64,000 nucleotides of DNA. Source: Armatimonadota bacterium (GTDB lineage Bacteria; Armatimonadota; Zipacnadia; UBA1398; JAKPQA01). Positions 47,381 through 55,329 of the stretch are shown here, piece by piece (positions within the stretch are counted from its first letter, which is position 1; every line of letters begins with the position of its first letter). Made by a program: the position numbers and the translations under genes. The stretch is from the NCBI GenBank assembly GCA_029547025.1, contig JAKPQA010000145.1, positions 1 to 64,000 on the forward strand, written 5' to 3'. The notes under the pieces are model-generated. The model had not been told where the DNA came from and ran no database searches. It saw only the letters and a program-made list of their open reading frames with translations.

Positions 47381-48196
47381 TCACACCACGAGCTTCCCCT
47401 CGCGGTCCGCCGTGATGTAGCCCATGCACATCTCGTCACGGTTGAGGATGCATTCGGCAGCGCGCACCAGGGACATCAGGTACTCGTCCAGCGGATCGAT
47501 GATGGCGGCGTCCATGCCGGCTGCCATGTAGACGAGGCATGCCGCGCGGTTGATGAGCTTCCTCTTGGGGAGGCCGTACGATACGTTGGACAATCCGCCC
47601 GAGAGGTGGACTTCGGGATACCGGGCCCTGATCTCCCTCATGACGTTCACCACGATCTCGCCCGGGTGCTCCGCCTTGCCTTCGAGGTCGGCCGAGCTCA
47701 CCGGGAGCACGCAGGGATCGACAAAGACATCGCTGTGCGGCACGCCCACGCCAGCCAGGGCGTCAATCAGCTTGCAGGCGATGGCGACCCGGGCCTTCGC
47801 GTTTCCCGGAATACCCGTGTCGTCCATGCACAGGGCCACAACCTTGGGCTTGGCCTTGGCGATGACGGGCAGCAGGGCCTCCATCCGCTCGCTCTCGCCG
47901 GTGATCGAGTTCACCATGGCCTGGCCGCGGTGCACCGCGAGGCCGGCTTCGATGGCCGATGCGCGAGGGGAATCGAGCGCGCACGGCAGATCGACAGCTG
48001 CCTGCACCGTCTGCACAAGCCACTGGAGCAGCTCGGGTTCACCCTCGATGAAGTGCCCCGAGTTCACGTCGATGAAGTGCGCCCCTGCCTCGGCCTGATC
48101 CCTGGCCATCTTCTGGATGGCTTCGGTGTCGCGCTGCTCAATGGCCGGCCGCACGTTCTTGCGGGTGCTGTTGATCAGTTCGCCGATGACGATCAA
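47381..48196 (-). CDS. pterin-binding methyltransferase (MeTr/AcsE-like)
   Basis: A 271-residue TIM-barrel protein of the pterin-binding family, close to the methyltetrahydrofolate:corrinoid methyltransferase of the Wood-Ljungdahl pathway. It begins IVIGELINSTRKNV, which only fits a TTG start at 48196 (GGAGG 10 bases upstream). Other motifs are IDVNSG (about 43-48), LDSPRA, NSITGE, MDDTGIP and SGGLSNVSYGLPKR near 199-212. The reaction is transfer of the methyl group from methyl-tetrahydrofolate to a cobalamin protein, if the family function holds. No corrinoid protein or other pathway gene is adjacent, so its role here is open. Confidence 0.83.
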   Translation of the reverse strand: MIVIGELINSTRKNVRPAIEQRDTEAIQKMARDQAEAGAHFIDVNSGHFIEGEPELLQWLVQTVQAAVDLPCALDSPRASAIEAGLAVHRGQAMVNSITGESERMEALLPVIAKAKPKVVALCMDDTGIPGNAKARVAIACKLIDALAGVGVPHSDVFVDPCVLPVSSADLEGKAEHPGEIVVNVMREIRARYPEVHLSGGLSNVSYGLPKRKLINRAACLVYMAAGMDAAIIDPLDEYLMSLVRAAECILNRDEMCMGYITADREGKLVV

Positions 48197-48351
48197 GAAA
48201 CGGCGCCTCCCGTGGCCCGGATGGTTGGCGGGCCCAGTGTTGGCCCGTGAGAGTGAGCCGGCCATGACTATTCGGCCGTGGGTGTGCCGGCCCCTATGCC
48301 CGGCGCACAAAGGTGTCCGGAATCCGCCGACTCGCGCCGCCCCAGTGCCGG

Positions 48352-49455
48352 TCAGGGCATCACCACGGCCTTGACTGCCTCGCGGCGCTCGACGACCTCG
48401 AGGGCCCCGGTGGCCTCGTCGAGCGGGAACCGGTGCGTGACCATCTCGTCGAACGGGTAGCGCCTACTCAGCACCAGGTCCAGGGCGGCACACAGGTGCG
48501 ACGTGTCGCTCACCCATACGCCCTGGAGGCGAACGTTCTTCCGCGCGATGTGCTCGAAAACCGAGACGGGCACGCGGCCGACGGGCACGGCGATGCCGGG
48601 AATGAGGCACGTGCCGTACGGCGCGGTGTGCTCCACGGCCTCGGCCACGGCCTCGGGGCTCCCCGAAGCCTCGAAGACGACGCAGGCCCCGAAGCCATGT
48701 GTCTGGTCGCGAACTGCCTCCAGGCGGTCTGCGAGCGACGTCTCATCGCGGAAGAGCACCGAGTCGGCCCCCATGCGCTGGGCCATCGCGAGTCTTGCGG
48801 CGCTGCGGCGGCTGCCGATCACGGTGATGTGGCCCGCGCCGCGTTCGCGGGCGAATGCAACGAGGAACATGGCCATGGGGCCCGGGCCAAGAACCAGTAC
48901 CGCATCGCCGGGACGGATATGGGCCTGCTCGATGGCGTGAGCTGCGCAGGCGCCCGAACAGGTGGCCGACACCAGGACCGCGGGATCCACGTCGCCGTCG
49001 ACCCGGATCAGGTGCGCGTCGGCCCGCAGGTGGATGTACTCGGCGTAGGCGCCGCGGAGATGCGGAGCGTCAGCGCAACCCACCGAGATGCCATACGTCC
49101 GCCGGTGAGGGCACAGGGCCGGCTGTTTGCGGATGACGCAGTAGGCGCAGCGGCCACACGTGATGCCGCGCTCCCATAGGACCAGGTCTCCCGGCCGCAA
49201 CTCCTGATCGTAGACGTCCTGTTTCGCCCCGCGGATCTCATCGACGCACCCGACACCCTCATGGCCAAGGATCAGCGGGAGGGGCGTTCGCGGATCCTCG
49301 CCACGCCATATGTGCACATCAGACCCACACACGCCCGCGGCCATGACGCGGACGCGCACCTCACCGTCGGCGAGGGGTACCAGGGGGAACTCACGCAGCT
49401 CCAGCGGCCGGCCGTAACTGGCCAGGACAGCGGCGCGAGCGGTGGCTGGGGGCAC
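48352..49455 (-). CDS. zinc-dependent alcohol dehydrogenase (MDR family)
   Basis: A 367-residue medium-chain NAD(P)-dependent dehydrogenase. The catalytic zinc ligands are in CGSD (about 43-46) and GHEGVG (near 64-69); structural zinc is bound by the four cysteines of CGRCAYC and the LC shortly after (about 100-114). The Rossmann motif VLGPGPMA is near 188-195. It probably oxidises a secondary alcohol, polyol or a sugar alcohol. It starts 18 bases after the DUF89 gene and lies upstream of the methyltransferase and GH172 genes. Substrate cannot be read from the sequence. Confidence 0.9.
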   Translation of the reverse strand: MPPATARAAVLASYGRPLELREFPLVPLADGEVRVRVMAAGVCGSDVHIWRGEDPRTPLPLILGHEGVGCVDEIRGAKQDVYDQELRPGDLVLWERGITCGRCAYCVIRKQPALCPHRRTYGISVGCADAPHLRGAYAEYIHLRADAHLIRVDGDVDPAVLVSATCSGACAAHAIEQAHIRPGDAVLVLGPGPMAMFLVAFARERGAGHITVIGSRRSAARLAMAQRMGADSVLFRDETSLADRLEAVRDQTHGFGACVVFEASGSPEAVAEAVEHTAPYGTCLIPGIAVPVGRVPVSVFEHIARKNVRLQGVWVSDTSHLCAALDLVLSRRYPFDEMVTHRFPLDEATGALEVVERREAVKAVVMP

Positions 49456-49473
49456 GGTCGGTCCTCCTCCTGC

Positions 49474-50322
49474 CTATTCCCGGCGGGCGTGGACCAATGC
49501 CCGCGACTGTAGCACCAGGTCGCCGGTCTGGGCCCCGGCATCCGCCGCAAGAACCGGGCACTTGATAATGAGCAGAAAGAAGATGGGGCCGTCCACGTCA
49601 CGGAATGCCTCGAAGTTGGCTTGACCCTTGGCGATGATGAGGTCGGCGGCCTCCCACGCCCCGGCGAAGGGGGCGGGCGAGATGTCGGCTGGTGGCACGG
49701 CGACGATCTCGGCCACCTGATCGAGGCCGACGGCCCGGGCATCCTCCAGCATGGCGTCATTGATGAACCGGTCGGACTTCACTGCGGCGGTCACGTGCTT
49801 GCCGGCGAGCTCCTCGATCAGGATCCGGTCGAAGACGATCTCGCCAGCGTTGTCGAGAAGATAGAGCACGCGGTGCGCCGAGGCGATAGCCTGGAGGAAC
49901 TCGTGCGAGTGGTCGATGCCGAACGGTACAGTGAGGGCCCGGTTGAGGGTCGTCTCGACGTCGAAGGAGACCAAGGCCCCAAAGTCCATGATATTGCCAG
50001 CCGCCGCGATCCGGACGGCTGTCAGAAGAGGGTGATCGCTGGACCGGACCAACTCTTTGAGGCGCCCGTATAGCTGCAGGGCCTCGGAGTTCGACTTGGC
50101 CTTGAGTGCCGCGTAGGGGTCGGGGCAGCCCGTCACCTCCCGGACCAGGCGATGGGGCTCCAGGCTAATGTCGATGGGGCTACCGGAGAGGTCGGCCTGC
50201 TGCAGATAGCCCATCACGGCGCGGAGGGCCCGCGCCTGAAGCTCGGGATCGCTGGTGGCCAGCCGCGCGGCGCGGAGGCATTGGCCTACCAGACATGGCA
50301 CACAGTCCAAGAACGCTTGCAT
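49474..50322 (-). CDS. DUF89 / ARMT1-like damage-control phosphatase
   Basis: A 282-residue protein of the DUF89/ARMT1-like family, metal-dependent phosphatases that clear damaged or excess phosphorylated metabolites such as fructose phosphates. It begins with CVPC (residues 7-10), typical of the shorter bacterial and archaeal subgroup, and has NIMDFG (about 109-114), the aspartate motif [10 protein letters not shown] (about 155-164), KSDRFINDA and KGQANFE (near 238). These include the metal-binding residues. It is the first gene of the minus-strand group toward the alcohol dehydrogenase. The substrate is not known; a sugar or vitamin phosphate is likely. Confidence 0.87.
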   Translation of the reverse strand: MQAFLDCVPCLVGQCLRAARLATSDPELQARALRAVMGYLQQADLSGSPIDISLEPHRLVREVTGCPDPYAALKAKSNSEALQLYGRLKELVRSSDHPLLTAVRIAAAGNIMDFGALVSFDVETTLNRALTVPFGIDHSHEFLQAIASAHRVLYLLDNAGEIVFDRILIEELAGKHVTAAVKSDRFINDAMLEDARAVGLDQVAEIVAVPPADISPAPFAGAWEAADLIIAKGQANFEAFRDVDGPIFFLLIIKCPVLAADAGAQTGDLVLQSRALVHARRE

Positions 50323-50458
50323 GGTCCCCCAGCCCTACCAAACGCACGGCATCAGACGATGCATTCTAGTCGCCGGGGGATACGGGCGAAAGGCCGGGAG
50401 TTCGCCGGCGGGATCGGACGGACGGCCAGCGAGCCGGCGAGAGGAGGCAGACAAGCTC

Positions 50459-51358
50459 TTGAGTGGCGTTCTGTACGCACTGGGACTGACCCTGTTCGCC
50501 GGTATGGCGACGGGGATCGGGAGCATGATCGCGTTCGCCGCCAAACCGACGAACTTCCGGTTCCTGTCGGTCGCGACGGGCTTCTCGGCGGGGGTCATGC
50601 TCTACGTCTCGTTTGTCGAGATCTTCCACAAGGGCACGGTCGCGCTCGTCGAGGCATACGGCGAGCCCGGCGGCCATTGGGTCAACGCCGGGGCATTCTT
50701 CGGCGGTATGGTCCTTATCGGACTCATCGACCACCTGATTCCCTCGGCTGAGAACCCCCACGAGGTGCATGGGGCCGAGGAGTCGGCGCCGCTGCGCGAT
50801 CCGATGGCGCCCCTTCCGGACTTCAGCCTGCCGCTCGGGGGTACAGAGCGGGCCCTTGGGCGGCACGACCACGGGGCATCACACCACCGGCTGATTCGCA
50901 TGGGGCTCTTCACGGCGCTGGCCATCGGGATCCACAACCTGCCCGAGGGGCTGGCGACCTTCCTGGCTGCGCTGCAGGATCCCAAGCTGGGTATGGCCAT
51001 CGCCGTCGCTATCGCCATGCACAACATCCCCGAGGGGGTCAGCGTGTCGGTGCCCATCTTCTACGCCACTGGTGATCGCCGGCGCGCCTTCCTCTTATCT
51101 CTTCTGAGCGGCTTGGCGGAGCCGGTCGGGGCCGTCATTGCGTTCGTGGCGCTGCGCTTCTTCATCGGCGCAGGCACGGGCGTGATCCCGCCTCATGCGA
51201 TGGGCGTGCTGTTCGCGGGGGTCGCTGGAATCATGGTCTATATCAGCGTCGACGAGCTGCTGCCCACCAGCCGAGCCTACGGCAAGGGACACGACAGCCT
51301 GCTCGGCGTGATGGGCGGTATGGTGATGATGGCACTCAGTCTGCTGCTGATGAAGTAG
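50459..51358 (+). CDS. ZIP family metal transporter (ZupT-like)
   Basis: A 299-residue integral membrane protein of the ZIP family, taking up zinc or other divalent metals. The two metal-binding helices show GIHNLPEG (about 158-165) and AMHNIPEG (near 184-191). Eight helices are visible. A hydrophilic loop of about 60 residues (about 95-150) with RHDHGASHH carries histidines as in metal-sensing loops of other ZIPs, making the protein about 40 residues longer than E. coli ZupT. The TTG start at 50459 follows AGGAGG at about 11 bases. It is divergent from the DUF89 gene. Confidence 0.92.
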   Translation: MSGVLYALGLTLFAGMATGIGSMIAFAAKPTNFRFLSVATGFSAGVMLYVSFVEIFHKGTVALVEAYGEPGGHWVNAGAFFGGMVLIGLIDHLIPSAENPHEVHGAEESAPLRDPMAPLPDFSLPLGGTERALGRHDHGASHHRLIRMGLFTALAIGIHNLPEGLATFLAALQDPKLGMAIAVAIAMHNIPEGVSVSVPIFYATGDRRRAFLLSLLSGLAEPVGAVIAFVALRFFIGAGTGVIPPHAMGVLFAGVAGIMVYISVDELLPTSRAYGKGHDSLLGVMGGMVMMALSLLLMK

Positions 51359-51383
51359 GGCGCCGGCGGGACACGGGGCGCAC

Positions 51384-51413
51384 TGGCCACCGTCCGGCTC
51401 GGGCCGCTACAAT
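51384..51413 (+). promoter_or_regulatory. promoter giving a leaderless nusB transcript
   Basis: TGGCCA (51384-51389), an 18-base spacer and TACAAT (51408-51413). The -10 ends only 6 bases before the nusB ATG at 51420, so transcription would start at or next to the A of ATG. Upstream, the zupT-like gene ends at 51358. Confidence 0.5.
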
Positions 51414-51419
51414 GGGGCC

Positions 51420-51872
51420 ATGCAGTCCCGTCGCCAGGCGCGCAGGCAGGCGCTGCGCCTCCTCTATCAGCTGGATGTCGTCTTCGGGTTCAGCCGTGAG
51501 GCCGTCGAGTCGGCGCTCGTGCGCTGGCAACGCTATAGCGACGAGCGCCCCGCGGACGAGGCGGTCCTCTACGTGGCCGATGTGGTTCATGGTGTCGCAG
51601 AGCGCGTCCAAGAGCTGGACGCGCTGATCGCGTACTATGCCACGGATTGGTCGGTGGATCGCATGGCGTCCATCGACCGGTGTGTCCTCCGGTTGGCCCT
51701 GTACGAGATGCGTTACCGCGATGACATACCGCTGAACGTGTCGATCAACGAGGCCGTCGAGCTGGCCAAACGATATGGGGATTCGGCTTCCGGCACGTTC
51801 GTCAACGGGGTTCTGGCCCAGTTCAAGCGCGAACGCGATGCCCATGCGCTGAGGCACCAGACGGCCGAGTAG
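51420..51872 (+). CDS. nusB: transcription antitermination protein NusB
   Basis: A 150-residue all-helical NusB, which with NusE binds boxA RNA during rRNA transcription antitermination. It has RRQARRQALRLLYQLDV (about 4-20) with basic RNA-binding residues and the C-terminal NEAVELAKRYGDSASGTFVNGVL segment (residues about 112-134) that is the family signature. Normal length. The start is taken at the ATG right after a -10 box, so the message appears leaderless. It precedes folD, xseA, xseB and dxs, a neighbourhood seen in many bacteria. Confidence 0.94.
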   Translation: MQSRRQARRQALRLLYQLDVVFGFSREAVESALVRWQRYSDERPADEAVLYVADVVHGVAERVQELDALIAYYATDWSVDRMASIDRCVLRLALYEMRYRDDIPLNVSINEAVELAKRYGDSASGTFVNGVLAQFKRERDAHALRHQTAE

Positions 51873-51995
51873 TGCTGCGGGCCAGGATCCGCTGGGGCGG
51901 CAGTGTGCCCCCGAATCCGCCGCGTGTTGGACGGGCTTCCTGTCTGCCAGGTCTTCGGCCGCACTCGGTCGAAACCCGACCCGTTCGCCGACTGA

Positions 51996-52038
51996 CCCGG
52001 CGCAAGGAGCGCCGGGGGATCTTGCCCGACAGCGGGCA
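51996..52038 (+). terminator. two adjacent hairpins after nusB
   Basis: CCCGGCGC (51996-52003) pairs with GCGCCGGG (52009-52016) around AAGGA; TGCCCG (52023-52028) then pairs with CGGGCA (52033-52038) around ACAG, followed by TTCC. Both stems are perfect. They sit 124 bases after nusB and just before the isomerase gene. No long T-run, so termination is uncertain; attenuation is an alternative. Confidence 0.4.
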
Positions 52039-52058
52039 TTCCACTTGGAGGCATCACC

Positions 52059-52838
52059 GTGGCCAATCCCAGGATCGCAGCGCAGCTGATCGTCTACGGA
52101 GGCCGACCCGAGTTTGACCTGGCCGGAGTGTTGACGGAGCTGGCCCAGGCCGGCTACGCGGGAGCGGAGATCGGCACCAACTTCATGGACGCGGACCGGG
52201 TCCAGGTCAAGGCGGCCTTCGCCAACGCGGGGATTGCGCTGTCGGGCATTCATGGCGGCTACGGCTCGATCCCCGATGCCAGTTGGCAAGCGAAGGCCAT
52301 CGAGTTCTGCAAGGACATGGGCGCCAAGCACATCATCTGCTCGGGTGTGGCCGACAACGACAGCCTGGAGGGCTACATCGAGACGGGGGCGGTGTTCAAT
52401 GCCTTCGGTGCGCGATGCAAGGAAGCGGGCTTGAACTTCCTTTATCATAACCATGCGTGGGAGTTCCGTGTTTTCGACGGCGTCAAGGGCATCCACAAGC
52501 TTTGCGAGGTCACGGACCCGGATCTCGTCAAGCTGAACGTCGACGTGTACTGGGTGACGGTGGGCGGGGAGAAGCCCGAGGAGTTCATCGAACGTTACGG
52601 CAATCGAGTCGGCTACTACCACTTCAAGGACGGTCCGTACACCCCGACGGGTTCGATCGCTCCGGGGCCCTATGAGTTCACCGAGTTGGGCCGGGGCTCG
52701 GTGGATCTGGCAGCAGCGCTGGCGGCGGCTCGACGGCACGACCCTCAGTGGATCGTCTACGAGCAGGACCAGAGCAAGCTGGATCCGACCGAGGCAGCGC
52801 GGATCAGCCTAGCTCACCTCAGGTCGTTGGGACTCTAG
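52059..52838 (+). CDS. sugar phosphate isomerase/epimerase (AP endonuclease 2-type TIM barrel)
   Basis: A 259-residue TIM-barrel protein of the xylose isomerase-like superfamily that includes IolE, hydroxypyruvate isomerase and sugar epimerases. Metal-ligand and substrate residues are visible in YHNHAWEF (about 125-132), NVDVYWV (near 160), YYHFKDG and the C-terminal YEQDQ. A very similar layout is shared by IolE/MocC-type proteins. The GTG at 52059 follows TTGGAGG. The substrate cannot be specified; carbohydrate isomerisation fits the sugar-related genes elsewhere in the window. Confidence 0.85.
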   Translation: MANPRIAAQLIVYGGRPEFDLAGVLTELAQAGYAGAEIGTNFMDADRVQVKAAFANAGIALSGIHGGYGSIPDASWQAKAIEFCKDMGAKHIICSGVADNDSLEGYIETGAVFNAFGARCKEAGLNFLYHNHAWEFRVFDGVKGIHKLCEVTDPDLVKLNVDVYWVTVGGEKPEEFIERYGNRVGYYHFKDGPYTPTGSIAPGPYEFTELGRGSVDLAAALAAARRHDPQWIVYEQDQSKLDPTEAARISLAHLRSLGL

Positions 52839-52953
52839 GCTCGAGGTCGGGGCCGTTGCTGGCCGCGTTCGCGCCATCGGGCGGAACCATGGCACACCCA
52901 CTTCCGCGGTCTGGCCTGCAAGACTGAACGGGGTGCTATCAGGAGGCACGGGT

Positions 52954-53811
52954 ATGGCGGCAGAAATCATCGACGGGCGTGCGATTGCGGCGGCGATCCG
53001 CTCGGAGGTCAAGGCACAGGTTGACGAGCTGGTACGGGATCACGGGGTCCGGCCCGGTCTCGGCGTCATATTGGTCGGCGACAACCCGGCCTCACGGTCC
53101 TACGTGACCATGAAAGAGAAGGCGTGTGCCGAAGCGGGTATCTATTCGGAGGAGGTGCACCTCCCGGCCGATGCCTCACAGGAGGCCGTCATCAGCGCCA
53201 TCGGGGCCTATGCGGCGAACGCGTCCATCCACGCGATCCTGGTGCAGCTCCCGCTGCCCGACCACATCGACGAGCACGCGGTGCTTCTCAGTGTGCCCCC
53301 AGCCAAGGACGCGGACGGGTTTCATCCGTTCCTGGTTGGCGAGCTGTGGTCGCAGGGCACGGCGGATTTCATCCCGTGCACGCCCTATGGCGTACTCGAG
53401 TTGCTGAAGCGGAGCGACGTGCCGCTCGTGGGCGCGCGCGCGGTGGTGATTGGTCGTAGCAACATTGTCGGCAAGCCGGTGGCGTCCCTACTCCTTCGTG
53501 AGCATTGCACGGTGACTCTGTGCCACTCGAGGACGCGCGACCTGCCGGGGGTGGCCCGGGAGGCGGACATCCTCGTCGTGGCCATCGGGCGCCCGAAGAT
53601 GGTGGACGCCTCGTATATCAAGCCGGGGGCCACAGTCATTGATGTTGGCATCAGCCGAGCTGAGGACGGGAGCCTGGTGGGCGATGTCGATTTCGAATCC
53701 GCCAGCCAGGTGGCGGGCAAGATCACGCCGGTCCCCAAGGGCGTCGGCCCAATGACCATCGCCATGCTGCTCCAGAACACGGTGAACGCTGCAGCCCGGG
53801 CCGCGAGCTGA
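52954..53811 (+). CDS. folD: bifunctional methylenetetrahydrofolate dehydrogenase/cyclohydrolase FolD
   Basis: Interconverts methylene-, methenyl- and 10-formyl-tetrahydrofolate. The 285-residue protein has the catalytic YVTMKEK (about 50-56), LVQLPLP (near 99), DVDFE and the NADP-site motif GRSNIVGKP (about 166-174). The loop normally reading PVPGGVGPMT is PVPKGVGPMT here (near 263-272), a glycine-to-lysine change beside the substrate site. The ATG at 52954 has AGGAGG 7 bases upstream. Its stop overlaps the xseA start (TGATG), so the two are translated together. Confidence 0.96.
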   Translation: MAAEIIDGRAIAAAIRSEVKAQVDELVRDHGVRPGLGVILVGDNPASRSYVTMKEKACAEAGIYSEEVHLPADASQEAVISAIGAYAANASIHAILVQLPLPDHIDEHAVLLSVPPAKDADGFHPFLVGELWSQGTADFIPCTPYGVLELLKRSDVPLVGARAVVIGRSNIVGKPVASLLLREHCTVTLCHSRTRDLPGVAREADILVVAIGRPKMVDASYIKPGATVIDVGISRAEDGSLVGDVDFESASQVAGKITPVPKGVGPMTIAMLLQNTVNAAARAAS

Positions 53812-55037
53812 TGGATCGGGCGACTCCGGTACTCACGGTCTCGGAGTTGACGCTGCACGTGAAGTCGGTGGTGGAGGCCGACCCCGTGCTGGCGGAGGTG
53901 GGCGTTCGGGGCGAGGTATCAAACTACAAGCACCACACGTCGGGGCACCTGTACTTCACACTGAAGGACGCGGACTCGCAGCTTTCCTGCGTGATGTTCC
54001 GCGGCGACGCCATGCGCCTGGCCTTCGAGCCGGCCGATGGGCTACTCGTTGTTGCGGTGGGCCGCGTGGGTGTCTATGAGAAGGCCGGACGCTACCAGCT
54101 GTACGTCCGGTCCATGCAGCCGGCGGGTCGTGGAGGCCTGCTCGAGGCGCTGGAGCGGCTCAAGGCCAAACTCGCGGCCGAGGGCCTGTTCGATGTCGCC
54201 CGGAAGCGGCCGCTGCCGGCCTATCCGGAGCGCGTGGGGATCATCACCTCCGCCACAGGGGCCGCCGTCCGCGATATGGTATCGATCATCCGGCGGCGCT
54301 TCCCGCCAGCGCGCCTGACCGTCATCCCGGCTCCCGTGCAGGGGTCCGATGCCCCTGCTGGCCTCCGTGCGGCCCTTCGCATCGCGGACGGGCGATTTGA
54401 TGTACTGATTATCGGGCGAGGTGGCGGATCTATCGAGGATTTGTGGTGCTTCAATGACGAGGGGCTGGTGCGGGCCGTGGCTGCGTGCGCCACTCCAATC
54501 GTCAGCGCCGTGGGGCATGAGACGGACTACACGCTGTGCGACCTGGCGGCGGACGTGCGGGCACCCACGCCATCGGCCGCCGCAGAGATAGTCGTCCCCG
54601 ACGCGGAGGAGCTGAGGGCCAGGCTGCGAGCTCTGGGTCTGCGTCTGGCTCGCCACCTGGTGCATGGTGCCGAGCTGGCGCGGTTGCGGCTCACGAGCCT
54701 GACGAGCCGGCGGGGGCTGGCGCAGCCGCTCGATCGCGTGTTAGAGTTCCAGCAGCAGCTGGATGACCTGCAGGATCGAATGGCCCGGGCGGCATCGACG
54801 GGCTCGGAGCAGCGCCGGGCGCACGTAGACCGTTTAGCCGCGCGCCTCACCGCCTTGAGTCCGGTACGCGTTCTGGAGCGCGGTTACGCTATCGTGCGCC
54901 GGAGCGACGACGGTAGCCTGATCCGGCGCGTGGCCGACGCCCACGCGGGCGAGTCGGCTGATGTCCAGTTCATCGATGGCGTTGCGGCGGTTCGGATCAC
55001 GGGTACGGAGGAGCGAGCTCTTGGCCAAGCGACGTGA
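53811..55037 (+). CDS. xseA: exonuclease VII large subunit
   Basis: Catalytic subunit of exonuclease VII, a single-strand DNA exonuclease used in repair. The 408-residue protein has an N-terminal OB-fold domain with GEVSNYKHHTSGHLYFTLKD (34-53), the catalytic region GRGGGSIEDLWCFNDE (about 202-217) and AVGHETDYTLCDLAADVRAPTPS (residues about 228-250). A coiled-coil C-terminal part follows and ends in the RVLERGYAIVR motif, typical of the family. It overlaps folD by one base and xseB by 17. Confidence 0.96.
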   Translation: MDRATPVLTVSELTLHVKSVVEADPVLAEVGVRGEVSNYKHHTSGHLYFTLKDADSQLSCVMFRGDAMRLAFEPADGLLVVAVGRVGVYEKAGRYQLYVRSMQPAGRGGLLEALERLKAKLAAEGLFDVARKRPLPAYPERVGIITSATGAAVRDMVSIIRRRFPPARLTVIPAPVQGSDAPAGLRAALRIADGRFDVLIIGRGGGSIEDLWCFNDEGLVRAVAACATPIVSAVGHETDYTLCDLAADVRAPTPSAAAEIVVPDAEELRARLRALGLRLARHLVHGAELARLRLTSLTSRRGLAQPLDRVLEFQQQLDDLQDRMARAASTGSEQRRAHVDRLAARLTALSPVRVLERGYAIVRRSDDGSLIRRVADAHAGESADVQFIDGVAAVRITGTEERALGQAT

Positions 55038-55272
55038 AGCCGAGCCAAGCATGTCGTTCGAGGACGCGATCGCCAAACTCGAGAGCGTTGTCGATGCCCT
55101 CGAAGGCGGCCAGCTCACCCTGGAGGAGTCTCTGAAGCTCTTCCAGGAGGGTATGGCGCTGCGTGCCGTCTGCGAGGCGAAGCTCGACCAGGCCGAGACG
55201 ACCATCCGGAAGCTTCTGGAGACGTCCCCGGGTGTGGTGTCCGAGGTGGAGTTCGAGGCGGAGGATGCATAG
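55021..55272 (+). CDS. xseB: exonuclease VII small subunit
   Basis: An 83-residue helical partner of XseA. The core (SFEDAIAKLESVVDALEGGQLTLEESLKLFQEG, residues about 12-44) matches the family almost residue for residue. The start is TTG at 55021, inside the end of xseA, with GGAGGAG 8 bases before it. Normal length. It is followed by dxs after 57 bases. Confidence 0.94.
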   Translation: MAKRREAEPSMSFEDAIAKLESVVDALEGGQLTLEESLKLFQEGMALRAVCEAKLDQAETTIRKLLETSPGVVSEVEFEAEDA

Positions 55273-55329
55273 CGGCAGCGACCGGCGTATGGTAACGAAC
55301 ACATGTGGTACGGCGATGGAGGCGTGCGG

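Noticed and set aside
51336-52739. 467-codon minus-strand frame opposite nusB and the isomerase gene
   Set aside because: Antisense to conserved genes; no recognisable protein.
55283-55303. TATGGT box and ATG at 55303 as a second leaderless start for dxs
   Set aside because: No -35 match, the spacing is too long, and the ATG at 55330 has a better Shine-Dalgarno site.
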